Numbered from the stretch's first letter, positions 35,312-44,600 are shown. The stretch is 64,000 nt of DNA from Faecalicatena sp. Marseille-Q4148 (GCA_018228665.1 CP073692.1:2244046-2308045), one strand, 5' to 3'. A program made the numbers and translations. The notes: generated by a model from the sequence alone, not told the origin.

Positions 35312-36232
35312 CTATTTCATCCCCATTACCATCTCGAATATACGTTCGAGATCGTCTTGTGAATAATATTCTATTTCAATTTTTCCTTTTCCGTTACGTT
35401 TCTGATTAACGTGTACTTTCGTTCCCATTACAGATTTCATTTTTTCTTCTAAATCACGATAAATGAAATCATTTTCAACTTCTCTTTTTGCTTTCTCTTT
35501 TTTTGGAGTTTTCAAAGATTTAATGAGTTTTTCCGTTTCACGAACACTTAATTTCTCATCAAAAATCTTGTTTGCAAGTACATATTGCTGTTCCTGATCT
35601 TCAATTGCCAGCAAAGCTCTGGCATGTCCGGTTGTAATCATGTCATCGACAATCATCTGTTGAACTTTTTCATTTAATTTCAGAAGACGCATGGAGTTTG
35701 TTACTGCTGTTCTGCTCTTAGAAACTCTTTCGGCTACTTCATCCTGCTTTAAATGAAATTCTGTAAGCAATTTTTTGAAAGCCATAGCTTCTTCAATGGG
35801 ATTCAAATTTTCTCTTTGGATATTCTCAATCAATGCAATCTCTACGACTTCTTGATCGGTAAATTCCTTTACAATTACCGGAACTTCTTTCAGACCAGCT
35901 ATCTTTGCAGCTCTCCATCTTCTTTCTCCTGCAATGATTTCATAGTAATCATTTTTCTTCTGTACAATAAGCGGCTGCAAAACTCCAATTTGCTTAATAG
36001 AATCTGCAAGTTCCAAAAGTGAATCTTCTTCGAAATTTCTTCTCGGCTGTTCACGGTTCGGTTCAACCTTCGTAATCTTCACCATCTGTTCGCCGCTTTC
36101 GCGGATTTCAAAATCTTTCTTCTTTGCCGGAGTTTTTTCCAATTGCACAGCTTTTTCCGGAAGTTTATCATGTTTGTGATCCGGAATCAAACTATCTAAT
36201 CCCTTTCCCAAACCGCCTCTTTTTACTGCCAT
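35312..36232 (-). CDS. parB: Chromosome partitioning protein ParB/Spo0J
   Basis: The 306-residue protein has the ParB N-terminal CTP-binding domain with EPNREQPRRNF and IAGERRWRAAK. The helix-turn-helix parS-binding domain follows (QDEVAERVSKSRTAVTNSMR), and then a C-terminal dimerisation region. It binds the parS sites at 37113, 37214, 37901 and 40011 and loads condensin at the origin. It starts two bases after the parA stop. Confidence 0.96.
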   Translation of the reverse strand: MAVKRGGLGKGLDSLIPDHKHDKLPEKAVQLEKTPAKKKDFEIRESGEQMVKITKVEPNREQPRRNFEEDSLLELADSIKQIGVLQPLIVQKKNDYYEIIAGERRWRAAKIAGLKEVPVIVKEFTDQEVVEIALIENIQRENLNPIEEAMAFKKLLTEFHLKQDEVAERVSKSRTAVTNSMRLLKLNEKVQQMIVDDMITTGHARALLAIEDQEQQYVLANKIFDEKLSVRETEKLIKSLKTPKKEKAKREVENDFIYRDLEEKMKSVMGTKVHVNQKRNGKGKIEIEYYSQDDLERIFEMVMGMK

Positions 36233-36234
36233 GA

Positions 36235-37005
36235 TTATTCTTCCTCCTCTCTTGCAATCACTTCGTCTGCCAAAAGCATATAGCTCTCTGCTCCTGTAGA
36301 TTTCGGATCATATATATTGATTGGAAGTCCGTGACTTGGTGCTTCTGCAAGACGGATATTTCTAGGAATAATTGTCTTGTAAATCCTCTGTTGAAGATTG
36401 TCTTTCACATTTTCCACTACTTGTAGTGAAAGATTTGTTCTTGCATCATACATAGTAAATACAACGCCTTCCATTTCCAATAGTGGATTCAATCTTTCTC
36501 TAACAAGTTCGATTGTATGAATTAATTGGCTTAATCCTTCCAATGCATAATATTCACACTGAATAGGTACGAGAACGGTATCTGCGGTTGTCATCGCATT
36601 GATCGTCAACATACTCAGTGACGGTGGACAGTCAATAATTACAAAATCATAATTATCTCTAATCTTATTTACCTCATCGCGAATAATAAACTCTTTATTC
36701 TCCACTCCGATCAATTCAATTTCTGCTCCCGATAAATCTATATTAGTTGGAAGAACATCCAAATTTTCTAATGCTTCTTTGCAGAGTACTTCCTCGATTG
36801 TTGCCTGTCCAATGATCAGATCATAAACTGTCTTTTCTACACCATCTTTATCTATTCCGAGTCCACTTGTCATGTTACCCTGCGGGTCCATGTCAATCGC
36901 TAAGACCTTTTTTCCTTTTGCTGCAAGGCATGAAGACAAATTGATGGATGTAGTTGTTTTTCCTACGCCGCCCTTCTGATTTGCAACGGCTATTATTCTT
37001 CCCAT
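36235..37005 (-). CDS. parA: Chromosome partitioning ATPase ParA/Soj
   Basis: The 256-residue deviant Walker ATPase has the P-loop KGGVGKTTTSINL near the N-terminus. Motif A' is DMDPQGN and Walker B is FVIIDCPPSL. It lacks the long N-terminal DNA-binding domain of plasmid ParA, as expected for chromosomal Soj. It acts with ParB in origin segregation and can regulate DnaA. Confidence 0.96.
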   Translation of the reverse strand: MGRIIAVANQKGGVGKTTTSINLSSCLAAKGKKVLAIDMDPQGNMTSGLGIDKDGVEKTVYDLIIGQATIEEVLCKEALENLDVLPTNIDLSGAEIELIGVENKEFIIRDEVNKIRDNYDFVIIDCPPSLSMLTINAMTTADTVLVPIQCEYYALEGLSQLIHTIELVRERLNPLLEMEGVVFTMYDARTNLSLQVVENVKDNLQQRIYKTIIPRNIRLAEAPSHGLPINIYDPKSTGAESYMLLADEVIAREEEE

Positions 37006-37112
37006 ACGATGTCACCTTTCTATATCTATACTCCTGTTTCTTTCATACCTACTTTCGCTGTAAGTGTGTTACTATATGATTATAGCATCTTTTTTCTTTA
37101 GATTCCATAAAA

Positions 37113-37128
37113 TGTTTCACGTGAAACA
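37113..37128. promoter_or_regulatory. parS site 1
   Basis: This is a perfect 16-bp TGTTTCACGTGAAACA palindrome, 108 bp upstream of the parA start. Confidence 0.97.
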
Positions 37129-37213
37129 TTTTTTATTTACTTTTTCTTTATGTTTCATAAAGATTTTATTTGACTTTCGTTTATAAATACTGCTTTTTAT
37201 AAAACGATTCATA

Positions 37214-37229
37214 TGTTTCACGTGAAACA
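37214..37229. promoter_or_regulatory. parS site 2
   Basis: A perfect copy of the 16-bp palindrome just past the 3' end of the acetyltransferase gene, 101 bp from site 1. The 37006-37238 gap holds sites 1 and 2 and otherwise only AT-rich sequence. Confidence 0.97.
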
Positions 37230-37238
37230 TGTAAATCG

Positions 37239-37814
37239 TTATATTTTGGCATCGCTATGTTTTTGAAAGTATTCAGATGCGAGGATACTATACATTGCCA
37301 TATCTCCAATTCCACTATTACTCCATCCGGCCTGTCGTAATGTTCCTTCGTATTGAAGACCACACTTTTTCATTACTTTACCTGAGCCCGGATTTCTAAG
37401 ATCATACATGGTTTCTATTCTATTTACACCTACTTCTTCAAATAAGAATGAAATGATTGCTGCAAATGCTTCAGTTGTATATCCCTGACCCCACCATTTT
37501 CTTCCTATGCAATATCCTATTTGTACTTTTTCTACTCTTTCATCTAATTCTACTACAGATATGGTACCTATAACTTCTCCAAAGGATTTTGGCACAATTC
37601 CCCATTGATAAAAATCAGATTTTTCATATTGACTTTTCCATATTTTTAATATATCTTCCGCCATTTTTATTTCTTTATTTGCTGGCCAAGTCAAAAATTT
37701 TGTAACTTCCGGATCATTTGACCAGTTTTGAAACATATTTTCTGCATCTTCGATTTCCAGCGGCCTTAAAACTAATCGTTCTGTTTCCATTCTAATTGTT
37801 CCTTTATGTTGCAT
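37239..37814 (-). CDS. GNAT-family N-acetyltransferase (RimJ/RimL type)
   Basis: The product has 191 residues from ATG 37814, chosen because AAAGGAG is eight bases upstream; the in-frame start at 37889 has no such site. It opens with the typical METERLVLRPLEIEDAENMF, and the acetyl-CoA loop is RKWWGQGYTTEA. The C-terminal region with VMKKCGLQYEGTLRQAG is characteristic of RimJ-like enzymes. It acetylates an unknown amine, protein N-terminus or drug. It lies between parS sites. Confidence 0.88.
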   Translation of the reverse strand: MQHKGTIRMETERLVLRPLEIEDAENMFQNWSNDPEVTKFLTWPANKEIKMAEDILKIWKSQYEKSDFYQWGIVPKSFGEVIGTISVVELDERVEKVQIGYCIGRKWWGQGYTTEAFAAIISFLFEEVGVNRIETMYDLRNPGSGKVMKKCGLQYEGTLRQAGWSNSGIGDMAMYSILASEYFQKHSDAKI

Positions 37815-37880
37815 ACCGGTTTCTCCTTTCGATGTCATACTTTTGGCACATAATTCTTTTTCTTTAGAAATTACTAAATA

Positions 37881-38030
37881 TTTTATCACACTTTTTCCAA
37901 TGTTTCACGTGAAACATTTTCAAAATATTTTCTTCTTTCTTTTTACTTTTCTTGAACAAAGGACTGTAGTATAATAAGAACTATGAAATACTTTAATTGA
38001 CCGATAAAGAAAGCAGGTGTATATATGAAC
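37881..38030 (+). repeat. Left copy of 150-bp direct repeat flanking the IS1634-type element
   Basis: These 150 bases match 39991-40140 with only three differences (37919, 37936, 37956). The copy contains a parS site, the -10 TATAAT, the ribosome site and the ATGAAC start of the hydrolase gene. It is cut off by the IS, leaving a nine-codon orphan frame (MNGSLTVEY). Confidence 0.93.
37901..37916. promoter_or_regulatory. parS site 3
   Basis: A perfect 16-bp TGTTTCACGTGAAACA palindrome within the left copy of the 150-bp repeat. Confidence 0.97.
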
Positions 38031-38066
38031 GGGAGTTTGACAGTTGAATATTAAAAAAAGTTCTCA

Positions 38067-38092
38067 CAGGTCGCATAAAACCTGCTTTTTTT
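38067..38092 (+). terminator. Terminator inside the left end of the IS
   Basis: CAGGT (38067-38071) pairs with ACCTG (38080-38084), followed by CTTTTTTT. It would stop transcripts entering from the duplicated promoter. Confidence 0.6.
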
Positions 38093-38137
38093 ATGTCAAA
38101 TTTTCTGTTTTTATAGCTGTTATTTTATGTTATTGTA

Positions 38138-38161
38138 TGATATAATAAGGGATAGGAGGGA
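38138..38161 (+). promoter_or_regulatory. Transposase promoter (-10) and ribosome site
   Basis: An extended -10 TGATATAAT (38138-38146) is followed by AGGAGGGA (38154-38161), seven bases before the ATG... no clear -35 is present. Confidence 0.5.
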
Positions 38162-38167
38162 TGACAG

Positions 38168-39895
38168 ATGAATCTTCATATAACAAAATCAAAAAATGCA
38201 GAGTCCTTTTATATCTGTAAATCTTATACAAAAGCAAATGGCAGCACTACTTCAGCTATCGTCCGCAAGCTGGGAACCTTAGAACAACTTTTGCCTGAAC
38301 ATGGTCCTACAAGAGATGATGTCGTTGCATGGGCAAAAAATGAAGTGAAAATAGAAACTGAAAAATATAAAAAAGAAAAAGAAGCACAGACAGTATTGAT
38401 ACCATTCCATGCGGATAGACAATTAGATTATGACAAGCAGGTCTTCTTCCGTGGTGGCTATCTGTTTCTCCAATCCATTTATTATCAACTACAAATGAAT
38501 AAAATCTGCCGGAAACTGAAACAGAAATATAAATTCAAGTATGATATCAATGCGATCCTCTCGGATCTGATTTATGCAAGAATCTTAGAACCTTGCAGCA
38601 AACGTTCTTCTTACAAAGTTGCATCTGAATTCTTAGAAAAACCATCCTATGAACTTCATGATGTCTACCGGGCATTGGATGTACTTGGTGCGGAATGTGA
38701 TCTTATTCAGTCTGAAGTTTATAAAAACTCCCACTTCCTTGGAAAAAGAAATGATAAGATCCTTTATTATGACTGCTCGAATTATTACTTTGAAATTGAA
38801 CAAGAAGATGGAAATAAAAAATACGGGAAAAGTAAAGAACACAGGCCAAACCCGATCATCCAAATGGGATTGTTTATGGATGGAGATGGGATTCCCCTTG
38901 CTTTTTCTCTTTTTCCGGGAAATGCAAATGAGCAAACCTCTCTCAAACCGTTAGAAAAGAAAGTTCTTGGAAATTTTGGTTGTCAGAAATTTATTTATTG
39001 CAGCGATGCCGGGCTTGGCTCTGAATCAATCCGGGAATACAACCACATGGGGGAACGGTCTTATATCGTAACCCAGTCCATCAAAAAGCTGAAGAAAGAA
39101 GAAAAAGAATGGGCATTAAATTTACAGGGGTTTAAAAGAGTATCAGATGGAACCCCTGTTGATATCACAAAACTACCAGAAGATGATAAAGGACTTTATT
39201 ATAAAGACGAGCCCTACACCACAAAGAAGCTGCATCAACGCCTGATCATTACCTATTCTCCTAAATATGCCCTTTATCAAAAATCTATTCGAGACAAACA
39301 GATTGAACGGGCACAAAAGATGCTGGATTCAGGGAACACAAAAAAGAACCGAAAAAATCCAAATGACCCAGCACGTTTCATCGGAACGATCGCTGTAACA
39401 GAAGAAGGGGAAGCTGCTGATGTAAATCATTATCTAGATGAAACCAAGATTTCTGAAGAAGCCCAGTATGATGGCTTTTACGCAGTATGCACAGATCTTT
39501 TAGATGACGAAGTTAGTGATATTTTAAAAGTAAGTGAAGGAAGATGGCAGATAGAAGAATGTTTCCGGATTATGAAAACAGATTTTTCTGCAAGACCTGT
39601 CTATTTACAGGATGAAAACCGGATCAAAGCACATTTTCTAATCTGTTTTCTTGCATTGACCATATACCGTTTCCTTGAGAAAAAACTGGATACTAAATAT
39701 ACATGTGAAGAATTATTAGATGTTCTAAAAGAAATGAATTTCGCTGAAATACAGGAACAGGGATTTATTCCTTTATACAAACGAGAAAGAATTACGGATG
39801 ATCTTCATGACGTCTGCGGTTTCCGAACAGATTATCAGTTCATAACAAAAAGTAAGATGAGAAATATTCAGAAAAAAAGTAAAGGGAAGGAATAA
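38168..39895 (+). CDS. IS1634-family transposase
   Basis: The 575-residue protein has the layout of IS1634/IS1549 transposases: an N-terminal region (SFYICKSYTKANGSTTSAIV), then a DDE domain. First aspartate is in KILYYDCSNYYFE, second in FIYCSDAGLGSESIREYN. The glutamate lies in the Y-R/E segment EGRWQIEECFRIMKTDFSAR, with the IS4-type spacing. The length is normal and the frame unbroken, so the element may still be active. The ATG follows a strong AGGAGGGA site. Confidence 0.92.
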   Translation: MNLHITKSKNAESFYICKSYTKANGSTTSAIVRKLGTLEQLLPEHGPTRDDVVAWAKNEVKIETEKYKKEKEAQTVLIPFHADRQLDYDKQVFFRGGYLFLQSIYYQLQMNKICRKLKQKYKFKYDINAILSDLIYARILEPCSKRSSYKVASEFLEKPSYELHDVYRALDVLGAECDLIQSEVYKNSHFLGKRNDKILYYDCSNYYFEIEQEDGNKKYGKSKEHRPNPIIQMGLFMDGDGIPLAFSLFPGNANEQTSLKPLEKKVLGNFGCQKFIYCSDAGLGSESIREYNHMGERSYIVTQSIKKLKKEEKEWALNLQGFKRVSDGTPVDITKLPEDDKGLYYKDEPYTTKKLHQRLIITYSPKYALYQKSIRDKQIERAQKMLDSGNTKKNRKNPNDPARFIGTIAVTEEGEAADVNHYLDETKISEEAQYDGFYAVCTDLLDDEVSDILKVSEGRWQIEECFRIMKTDFSARPVYLQDENRIKAHFLICFLALTIYRFLEKKLDTKYTCEELLDVLKEMNFAEIQEQGFIPLYKRERITDDLHDVCGFRTDYQFITKSKMRNIQKKSKGKE

Positions 39896-39920
39896 ATTAC
39901 TATATTTCGAAACAACGACA

Positions 39921-39966
39921 AAAATCGCTATACCCCAGTAAACATGAGGGATACAGCGATTTTTTC
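39921..39966 (+). terminator. Terminator inside the right end of the IS
   Basis: AAAATCGCT (39921-39929) pairs with AGCGATTTT (39955-39963), with an inner TACCC/GGGATA stem and a T-run. It ends the transposase message before the host gene. Confidence 0.8.
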
Positions 39967-40010
39967 TTTTTCTAACTGTCAAAGATGGGATTTTATCACA
40001 CTTTTTCCAA

Positions 40011-40026
40011 TGTTTCACGTGAAACA
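40011..40026. promoter_or_regulatory. parS site 4
   Basis: A perfect 16-bp palindrome in the right copy of the repeat, created by the duplication that accompanied IS insertion. Confidence 0.97.
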
Positions 40027-40079
40027 TTCTCAAAATATTTTCTTCCTTCTTTTTACTTTTCTTGAGCAAAGGACTGTAG

Positions 40080-40085
40080 TATAAT
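40080..40085 (+). promoter_or_regulatory. -10 box of the alpha/beta hydrolase gene
   Basis: TATAAT, 50 bases before the ATG. A TTTACT at 40052 is too far for a standard -35. The same box is present in the left repeat copy at 37970-37975. Confidence 0.5.
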
Positions 40086-40134
40086 AAGAACTATGAAATA
40101 CTTTAATTGACCGATAAAGAAAGCAGGTGTATAT

Positions 40135-41214
40135 ATGAACTGGAAGAAAAAACTAACTACTTGTGCTGCTGCCGCTGCTGCGGCTTCATTTTTCATCTAT
40201 ACAATGAACAAACTTACATACTTTCTTGCCACTGTAGACAATCTCTTGAAGACTACTGATGGCAGAACCTATGAATGGAAATTTGGAAATATTTTTTACA
40301 CAAAGAAAGGAAACGGAAAACCACTTCTTCTTATTCATGACTTAAATCCGTCTTCCTCTGGATATGAGTGGCATCGCATTGAAAATCAGCTTGCAAAGAA
40401 ATATACTGTTTATACAATTGACCTACTTGGCTGCGGACGCTCTGATAAACCCGATGTAACTTATACTAATTTTTTATATGTCCAATTAATTACTGATTTT
40501 ATTAAAAATGTCATCGGAGAAAAAACAGATATTATCTCTTCCGGAGAATCTTCTTCCTTTGTGACAATGGCTTGCAGAAATGATGATTCTATTATTGATC
40601 GAATTATAATGATCAATCCACTTTCACTTCAGGAGTTATCGCAAGTTCCGACAAAAAAAGCAAAAATACAGAAATTCCTTATTTCTGTTCCTATTTTGGG
40701 TACATTACTGTACAATATCCTTGTTTCTCGTCGTGAAATTGAGTCTGATTTCTTTATGGATTATTTCTATAGTCCAAGTAAAGCAGAAGATTCCTATTTA
40801 AAAACGTACTATGAAACTGCTCATCTTGACAGCTGTCATGGAAAATATTTGTATGCAAGCTTACGCGGTAATTATACTAAGGCTAATATTACTACCGCAT
40901 TAAAAGAACTTAATAATAGTATCTTTATTTTATCCGGTATCGGTACACCAGATAATAAAACTGTTGCTGAACAGTACAAACACCTTGTACCTTCTATTGA
41001 ATCTGTTGATATCGATAAAGCGAAAGGTCTTCCACATCTGGAAGTTCCACTGGAAGTTTTAGAACAAATTGCTATCTTTTTTGATGATGCTATCGATAGT
41101 ATCGCAGACGATATTTCAAACAGCGCTGCAGACAGTGCCTCTAATATCACAGATAATGCAGCTAATACAAATGATAGCTCTAATACAAATGATACAGCGC
41201 ATAATGTAATATAA
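40135..41214 (+). CDS. Alpha/beta-hydrolase, membrane-anchored
   Basis: The 359-residue protein has an N-terminal alanine-rich membrane segment (about residues 8-25), so the enzyme is probably held at the membrane. The alpha/beta-hydrolase core begins GKPLLLIHDLNPSSSGYEWH. The nucleophile serine is probably in SGESSSFV, and LLGCGRSDKP follows strand 4. A C-terminal tail (about 315-359) is a low-complexity stretch rich in Asn, Asp, Ser, Ala and Thr. Substrate unknown. The first two codons lie within the duplicated repeat. Confidence 0.82.
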   Translation: MNWKKKLTTCAAAAAAASFFIYTMNKLTYFLATVDNLLKTTDGRTYEWKFGNIFYTKKGNGKPLLLIHDLNPSSSGYEWHRIENQLAKKYTVYTIDLLGCGRSDKPDVTYTNFLYVQLITDFIKNVIGEKTDIISSGESSSFVTMACRNDDSIIDRIIMINPLSLQELSQVPTKKAKIQKFLISVPILGTLLYNILVSRREIESDFFMDYFYSPSKAEDSYLKTYYETAHLDSCHGKYLYASLRGNYTKANITTALKELNNSIFILSGIGTPDNKTVAEQYKHLVPSIESVDIDKAKGLPHLEVPLEVLEQIAIFFDDAIDSIADDISNSAADSASNITDNAANTNDSSNTNDTAHNVI

Positions 41215-41303
41215 CTTATATATGAATAAATATGGATTTTCTTAACGAATACAATTTATTAAAACACACATACTAATTTATTGAAATCACAGGAGATTAT
41301 AAC

Positions 41304-41858
41304 ATGAAATATTTAATTGCATCAGACATCCACGGTTCTGCTTATTATTGCCGCAAAATATTAGAACAATTTGAAAAGGAAGCTGCCGATAAGATTATTT
41401 TACTTGGTGATATTCTTTATCACGGTCCGCGAAATGATCTTCCAAAGGAATATAACCCGAAATCAGTTACAGAAATGCTGAATTCTATGAAAGATAATAT
41501 TTTTTGTGTCCGCGGAAATTGTGAAGCCGAGGTAGATCAAATGGTTTTAGATTTCCCGGTACTGGCAGATTACGCACTTTTATGTGAGCAGGGTACTATG
41601 ATTTTTATCACACATGGTCATCTTTATAACCTGACAGACTTGCCAAAAATCGGACCAAACGATATTCTCCTTCACGGTCATACCCATGTACCTGCTTTGG
41701 AAGCTACCGAGCACTGTATTTATATGAATCCAGGCTCTGCTTCTCTCCCAAAAGAGAACAGTATTCCAAGCTATATGACATTGGAAGATGGACATTTTCT
41801 CTGGAAATCTCTTGAAACCGGTGATATTTACAAAGAGTATACACTATCAGAAAAATAG
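41304..41858 (+). CDS. YfcE-family metallophosphodiesterase
   Basis: The 184-residue protein has the calcineurin-like motifs of YfcE: SDIHGSA, LLGDILYHGPR, RGNCEAE, THGHLY and LHGHTHVPALE. It hydrolyses phosphodiesters in a metal-dependent way; the natural substrate is not known. An AGGAG site precedes the ATG. It sits 89 bases after the hydrolase gene and converges on rsmG. Confidence 0.92.
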   Translation: MKYLIASDIHGSAYYCRKILEQFEKEAADKIILLGDILYHGPRNDLPKEYNPKSVTEMLNSMKDNIFCVRGNCEAEVDQMVLDFPVLADYALLCEQGTMIFITHGHLYNLTDLPKIGPNDILLHGHTHVPALEATEHCIYMNPGSASLPKENSIPSYMTLEDGHFLWKSLETGDIYKEYTLSEK

Positions 41859-41912
41859 CACTGTCAGAAATTCTATGATAGATTCTCTGAACAAAATTCT
41901 GAATAAAATCAA

Positions 41913-41965
41913 AAAGCGAAGCCATGCTGCATCTCTAACAGCTGACTTCGCTTTCTGATTATCTT
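41913..41965. terminator. Terminator between yfcE-like gene and rsmG
   Basis: AAAGCGAAG (41913-41921) pairs with CTTCGCTTT (41946-41954). T-rich on the plus side and A/T-rich on the other, so it may serve both convergent units. Confidence 0.65.
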
Positions 41966-41989
41966 TTTCTTTATGAATTCCTTTATGAA

Positions 41990-42703
41990 TTATTTTAGCG
42001 GTTCTTTTGCCGGAAGCCCTGCTTTTCTAGGATATTTTTTTGCTGTAGCCTTTTCTTTTTTTATAGCTACAAATGATCTTCCAATATCACTTCCCGGAAG
42101 CTGAAATTTTACAACATCTGCTACCGTTCCGCCAAGAATCGATACGGCTTTTCTGGATGCATCAATTTCTTCCTGAATTTCACCTGATTTATAAGAAATA
42201 AACTGTCCCCCAACTTTTGTGTATGGAATGCAATATTCACTGAGTGTTGCTAAATTCGCAACTGCCCTGGATACACAAAGATCATATTGCTCACGGTATT
42301 CTTTCTGTTTTGCAAAATCTTCTGCCCGGCCATGAATTGTTTTAATATCCTGCAGCCCTAATTCCCGGATTACTTCATCAAGAAACTTGATTCGCTTATT
42401 CAAAGAATCAAGTAATGTAATCTTTAAGTGAGGAAATGCAATTTTCAACGGGATTCCAGGAAATCCGGCTCCTGTTCCAATATCGATGACTGTATTTACT
42501 TTACTTAAATCTATGGCTTTTACAACAGCAAGACTGTCTATGAAATGCTTTTCATTTACTTCTTCATACTCTGTAATTCCCGTCAGATTCATCACTTTAT
42601 TCCATTCTACCAACAGTTCATAAAACTTATCAAACTGCTGCTTCTGCTGTTTTGTCAATACAAGATTAAGCTCCTGAAGCTTTTCATCAAATAACTGACT
42701 CAT
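41990..42703 (-). CDS. rsmG: 16S rRNA (guanine-N7) methyltransferase RsmG
   Basis: The 237-residue protein has an AdoMet-binding Rossmann fold with VIDIGTGAGFPGIPLKI and the RsmG-specific SRAVANLATL. It methylates G527 of 16S rRNA. The start at 42703 (MSQLFDEKL) follows TTGGAGGG and fits the family length; the longer frame starting 42757 lies inside mnmG. Third gene of the mnmE-mnmG-rsmG operon. Confidence 0.96.
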   Translation of the reverse strand: MSQLFDEKLQELNLVLTKQQKQQFDKFYELLVEWNKVMNLTGITEYEEVNEKHFIDSLAVVKAIDLSKVNTVIDIGTGAGFPGIPLKIAFPHLKITLLDSLNKRIKFLDEVIRELGLQDIKTIHGRAEDFAKQKEYREQYDLCVSRAVANLATLSEYCIPYTKVGGQFISYKSGEIQEEIDASRKAVSILGGTVADVVKFQLPGSDIGRSFVAIKKEKATAKKYPRKAGLPAKEPLK

Positions 42704-42704
42704 T

Positions 42705-44600
42705 TTATTTCCCTCCAAGATAAACAAGAAGCACTGAGATATCCGCCGGAGAAACACCGGAAATCCGGGATGCCTGTCCGATAGATCGCGGTCGGAATGC
42801 CTTTAACTTCTGTACTGCTTCAATTCTCAAACTTTTTACATCATCATAATTAATATTTTCCGGTATTTTCTTTTTCTCCAGTTTTTTAAACTGTTCTACC
42901 TGTTTCGCCTGACGCCGGATATAACCGTCATACTTAATATTTATATTTACCTGTTCTTCTACTTCTTCGCTGAATTTTCCCGGACGTGTACTATCGATTG
43001 GTTCTATCGCTTCATACGACAATTCCGGGCGGCGAATCAATTCTGCCAGAGAAGTTCCTGACGTAAGAGGTGTACTTCCATACTGCGCCAGAAGTTTCTG
43101 CACAGGTTCAGAGTTACCCACATGCGCATGCTCCAAACGCTCTACTTCTCCACAAATCTGCTGTTCTTTCTCCAAAAGATGTTGATATCTCTCTTCAGAA
43201 ATCAGTCCGACTTCATAACCAATCTTCGTCAGCCGCTGATCCGCATTATCCTGTCGAAGAAGAAGTCTGTATTCTGCTCTGGATGTCATCATTCGATATG
43301 GCTCATGGCTTTCTTTTGTTACAAGATCATCGATCAATACGCCAATATATCCCTGTGAACGGTCAATGACAATCTGTTCACGGCCGAGAATCTTTAAAGC
43401 TGCGTTAATTCCGGCAACAATCCCCTGAGCCGCTGCTTCTTCATATCCGGAACTTCCATTGAATTGTCCGGCACTGTAAAGTCCGCTGATATCTTTGAAT
43501 TCCAATGTGGCATCCAACTGTCTTGCATCGATACAATCGTATTCGATTGCATAGGCATTTCTCACAATCTTCACATGTTCAAGTCCTGCCACGCTGCGGT
43601 ACATCTCATACTGTACATCTTCCGGAAGAGAACTGGACATTCCTCCCACATACATCTCATTTGTATACAGTCCTTCCGGCTCAATAAATACCTGATGTCT
43701 GTCTTTATCGGAAAATTTTACCACTTTGTCCTCTATAGACGGACAATACCGTGGCCCGGTTCCTTCGATCATACCTGAGAATAACGGCGAACGATCCAGA
43801 TTGTTCCGAATGATTTCATGTGTCTTTTCATTTGTATAAGTAAGCCAGCATGATACCTGGTCAATCTGTACATCTTCCCGGTTTGTTGTAAATGAAAACG
43901 GAACGACCCGCTCATCTCCAAACTGTTCTTCCATCTTACTAAAATCAACTGACCTTCGGTCAATTCTTGCAGGTGTACCTGTTTTAAAGCGGTACATGGT
44001 AATTCCAAGCCGCTTTAATGCCTCTGTCAGGTAATTAGCCGCCTGAAGCCCGTTAGGACCTGTTTCACTGCTGACATCACCATAAATACACCTTGCTTTC
44101 AAATATGTCCCTGTACAGAGAATTACAGCCTTACAGCGGTATATACATCCGGAATATGTCTGTACTCCTGTTATTTTCCCATCTTCTGTCAGAATATCTA
44201 CTACTTCTGCCTGTTTTACTTCCAGGTTTTCCTGATTTTCCAGTACAAGCCGCATCTCCTTTGTATATTCTGCCTTATCTGCCTGTGCGCGCAGTGAATG
44301 TACCGCCGGGCCCTTGGATTTGTTCAACATTTTGGACTGGATAAATGTCCGGTCGATGACTTTTCCCATTTCACCGCCCAGAGCATCTACTTCCTTTACA
44401 AGATGACCTTTTGAACTTCCGCCGATATTCGGATTACACGGCATTAACGCAATACTTTCTACGCTGACGGTAAATACAATCGTGCGCAGACCAAGCCTTG
44501 CAGATGCCAATGCCGCCTCACAACCTGCATGTCCTGCGCCAATTACTACAACATCATATGGATCTTTATTTTCCCATACAGAATTTACTGAATATTTCAT
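42705..44600 (-). CDS. mnmG: tRNA uridine 5-carboxymethylaminomethyl modification enzyme MnmG
   Basis: The 631-residue FAD enzyme has the dinucleotide-binding loop [17 protein letters not shown]. Family signatures [16 protein letters not shown] and [17 protein letters not shown] are present, as is the C-terminal tRNA/MnmE-binding region. With MnmE it installs the cmnm5 group at U34 of tRNAs. Its ATG lies 35 bases inside the end of mnmE. Confidence 0.97.
   Translation of the reverse strand: MKYSVNSVWENKDPYDVVVIGAGHAGCEAALASARLGLRTIVFTVSVESIALMPCNPNIGGSSKGHLVKEVDALGGEMGKVIDRTFIQSKMLNKSKGPAVHSLRAQADKAEYTKEMRLVLENQENLEVKQAEVVDILTEDGKITGVQTYSGCIYRCKAVILCTGTYLKARCIYGDVSSETGPNGLQAANYLTEALKRLGITMYRFKTGTPARIDRRSVDFSKMEEQFGDERVVPFSFTTNREDVQIDQVSCWLTYTNEKTHEIIRNNLDRSPLFSGMIEGTGPRYCPSIEDKVVKFSDKDRHQVFIEPEGLYTNEMYVGGMSSSLPEDVQYEMYRSVAGLEHVKIVRNAYAIEYDCIDARQLDATLEFKDISGLYSAGQFNGSSGYEEAAAQGIVAGINAALKILGREQIVIDRSQGYIGVLIDDLVTKESHEPYRMMTSRAEYRLLLRQDNADQRLTKIGYEVGLISEERYQHLLEKEQQICGEVERLEHAHVGNSEPVQKLLAQYGSTPLTSGTSLAELIRRPELSYEAIEPIDSTRPGKFSEEVEEQVNINIKYDGYIRRQAKQVEQFKKLEKKKIPENINYDDVKSLRIEAVQKLKAFRPRSIGQASRISGVSPADISVLLVYLGGK

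Larger units (their letters stand above)
38031..39990 (+). mobile_element. IS1634-type (IS4 superfamily) insertion sequence
   Basis: The element is about 1.96 kb. Its ends share TTTGACAGTT in inverted orientation (38036-38045 and 39976-39985). Hairpin terminators lie just inside both ends. It is bracketed by a 150-bp direct repeat, consistent with the long variable target duplications reported for IS1634 of Mycoplasma mycoides. Ends are set by the limits of the flanking repeat. Confidence 0.82.
39991..40140 (+). repeat. Right copy of the 150-bp direct repeat
   Basis: It matches 37881-38030 at 147 of 150 positions. It includes parS site 4 and the intact promoter and start of the hydrolase gene, so that gene survived the insertion. 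Confidence 0.93.
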
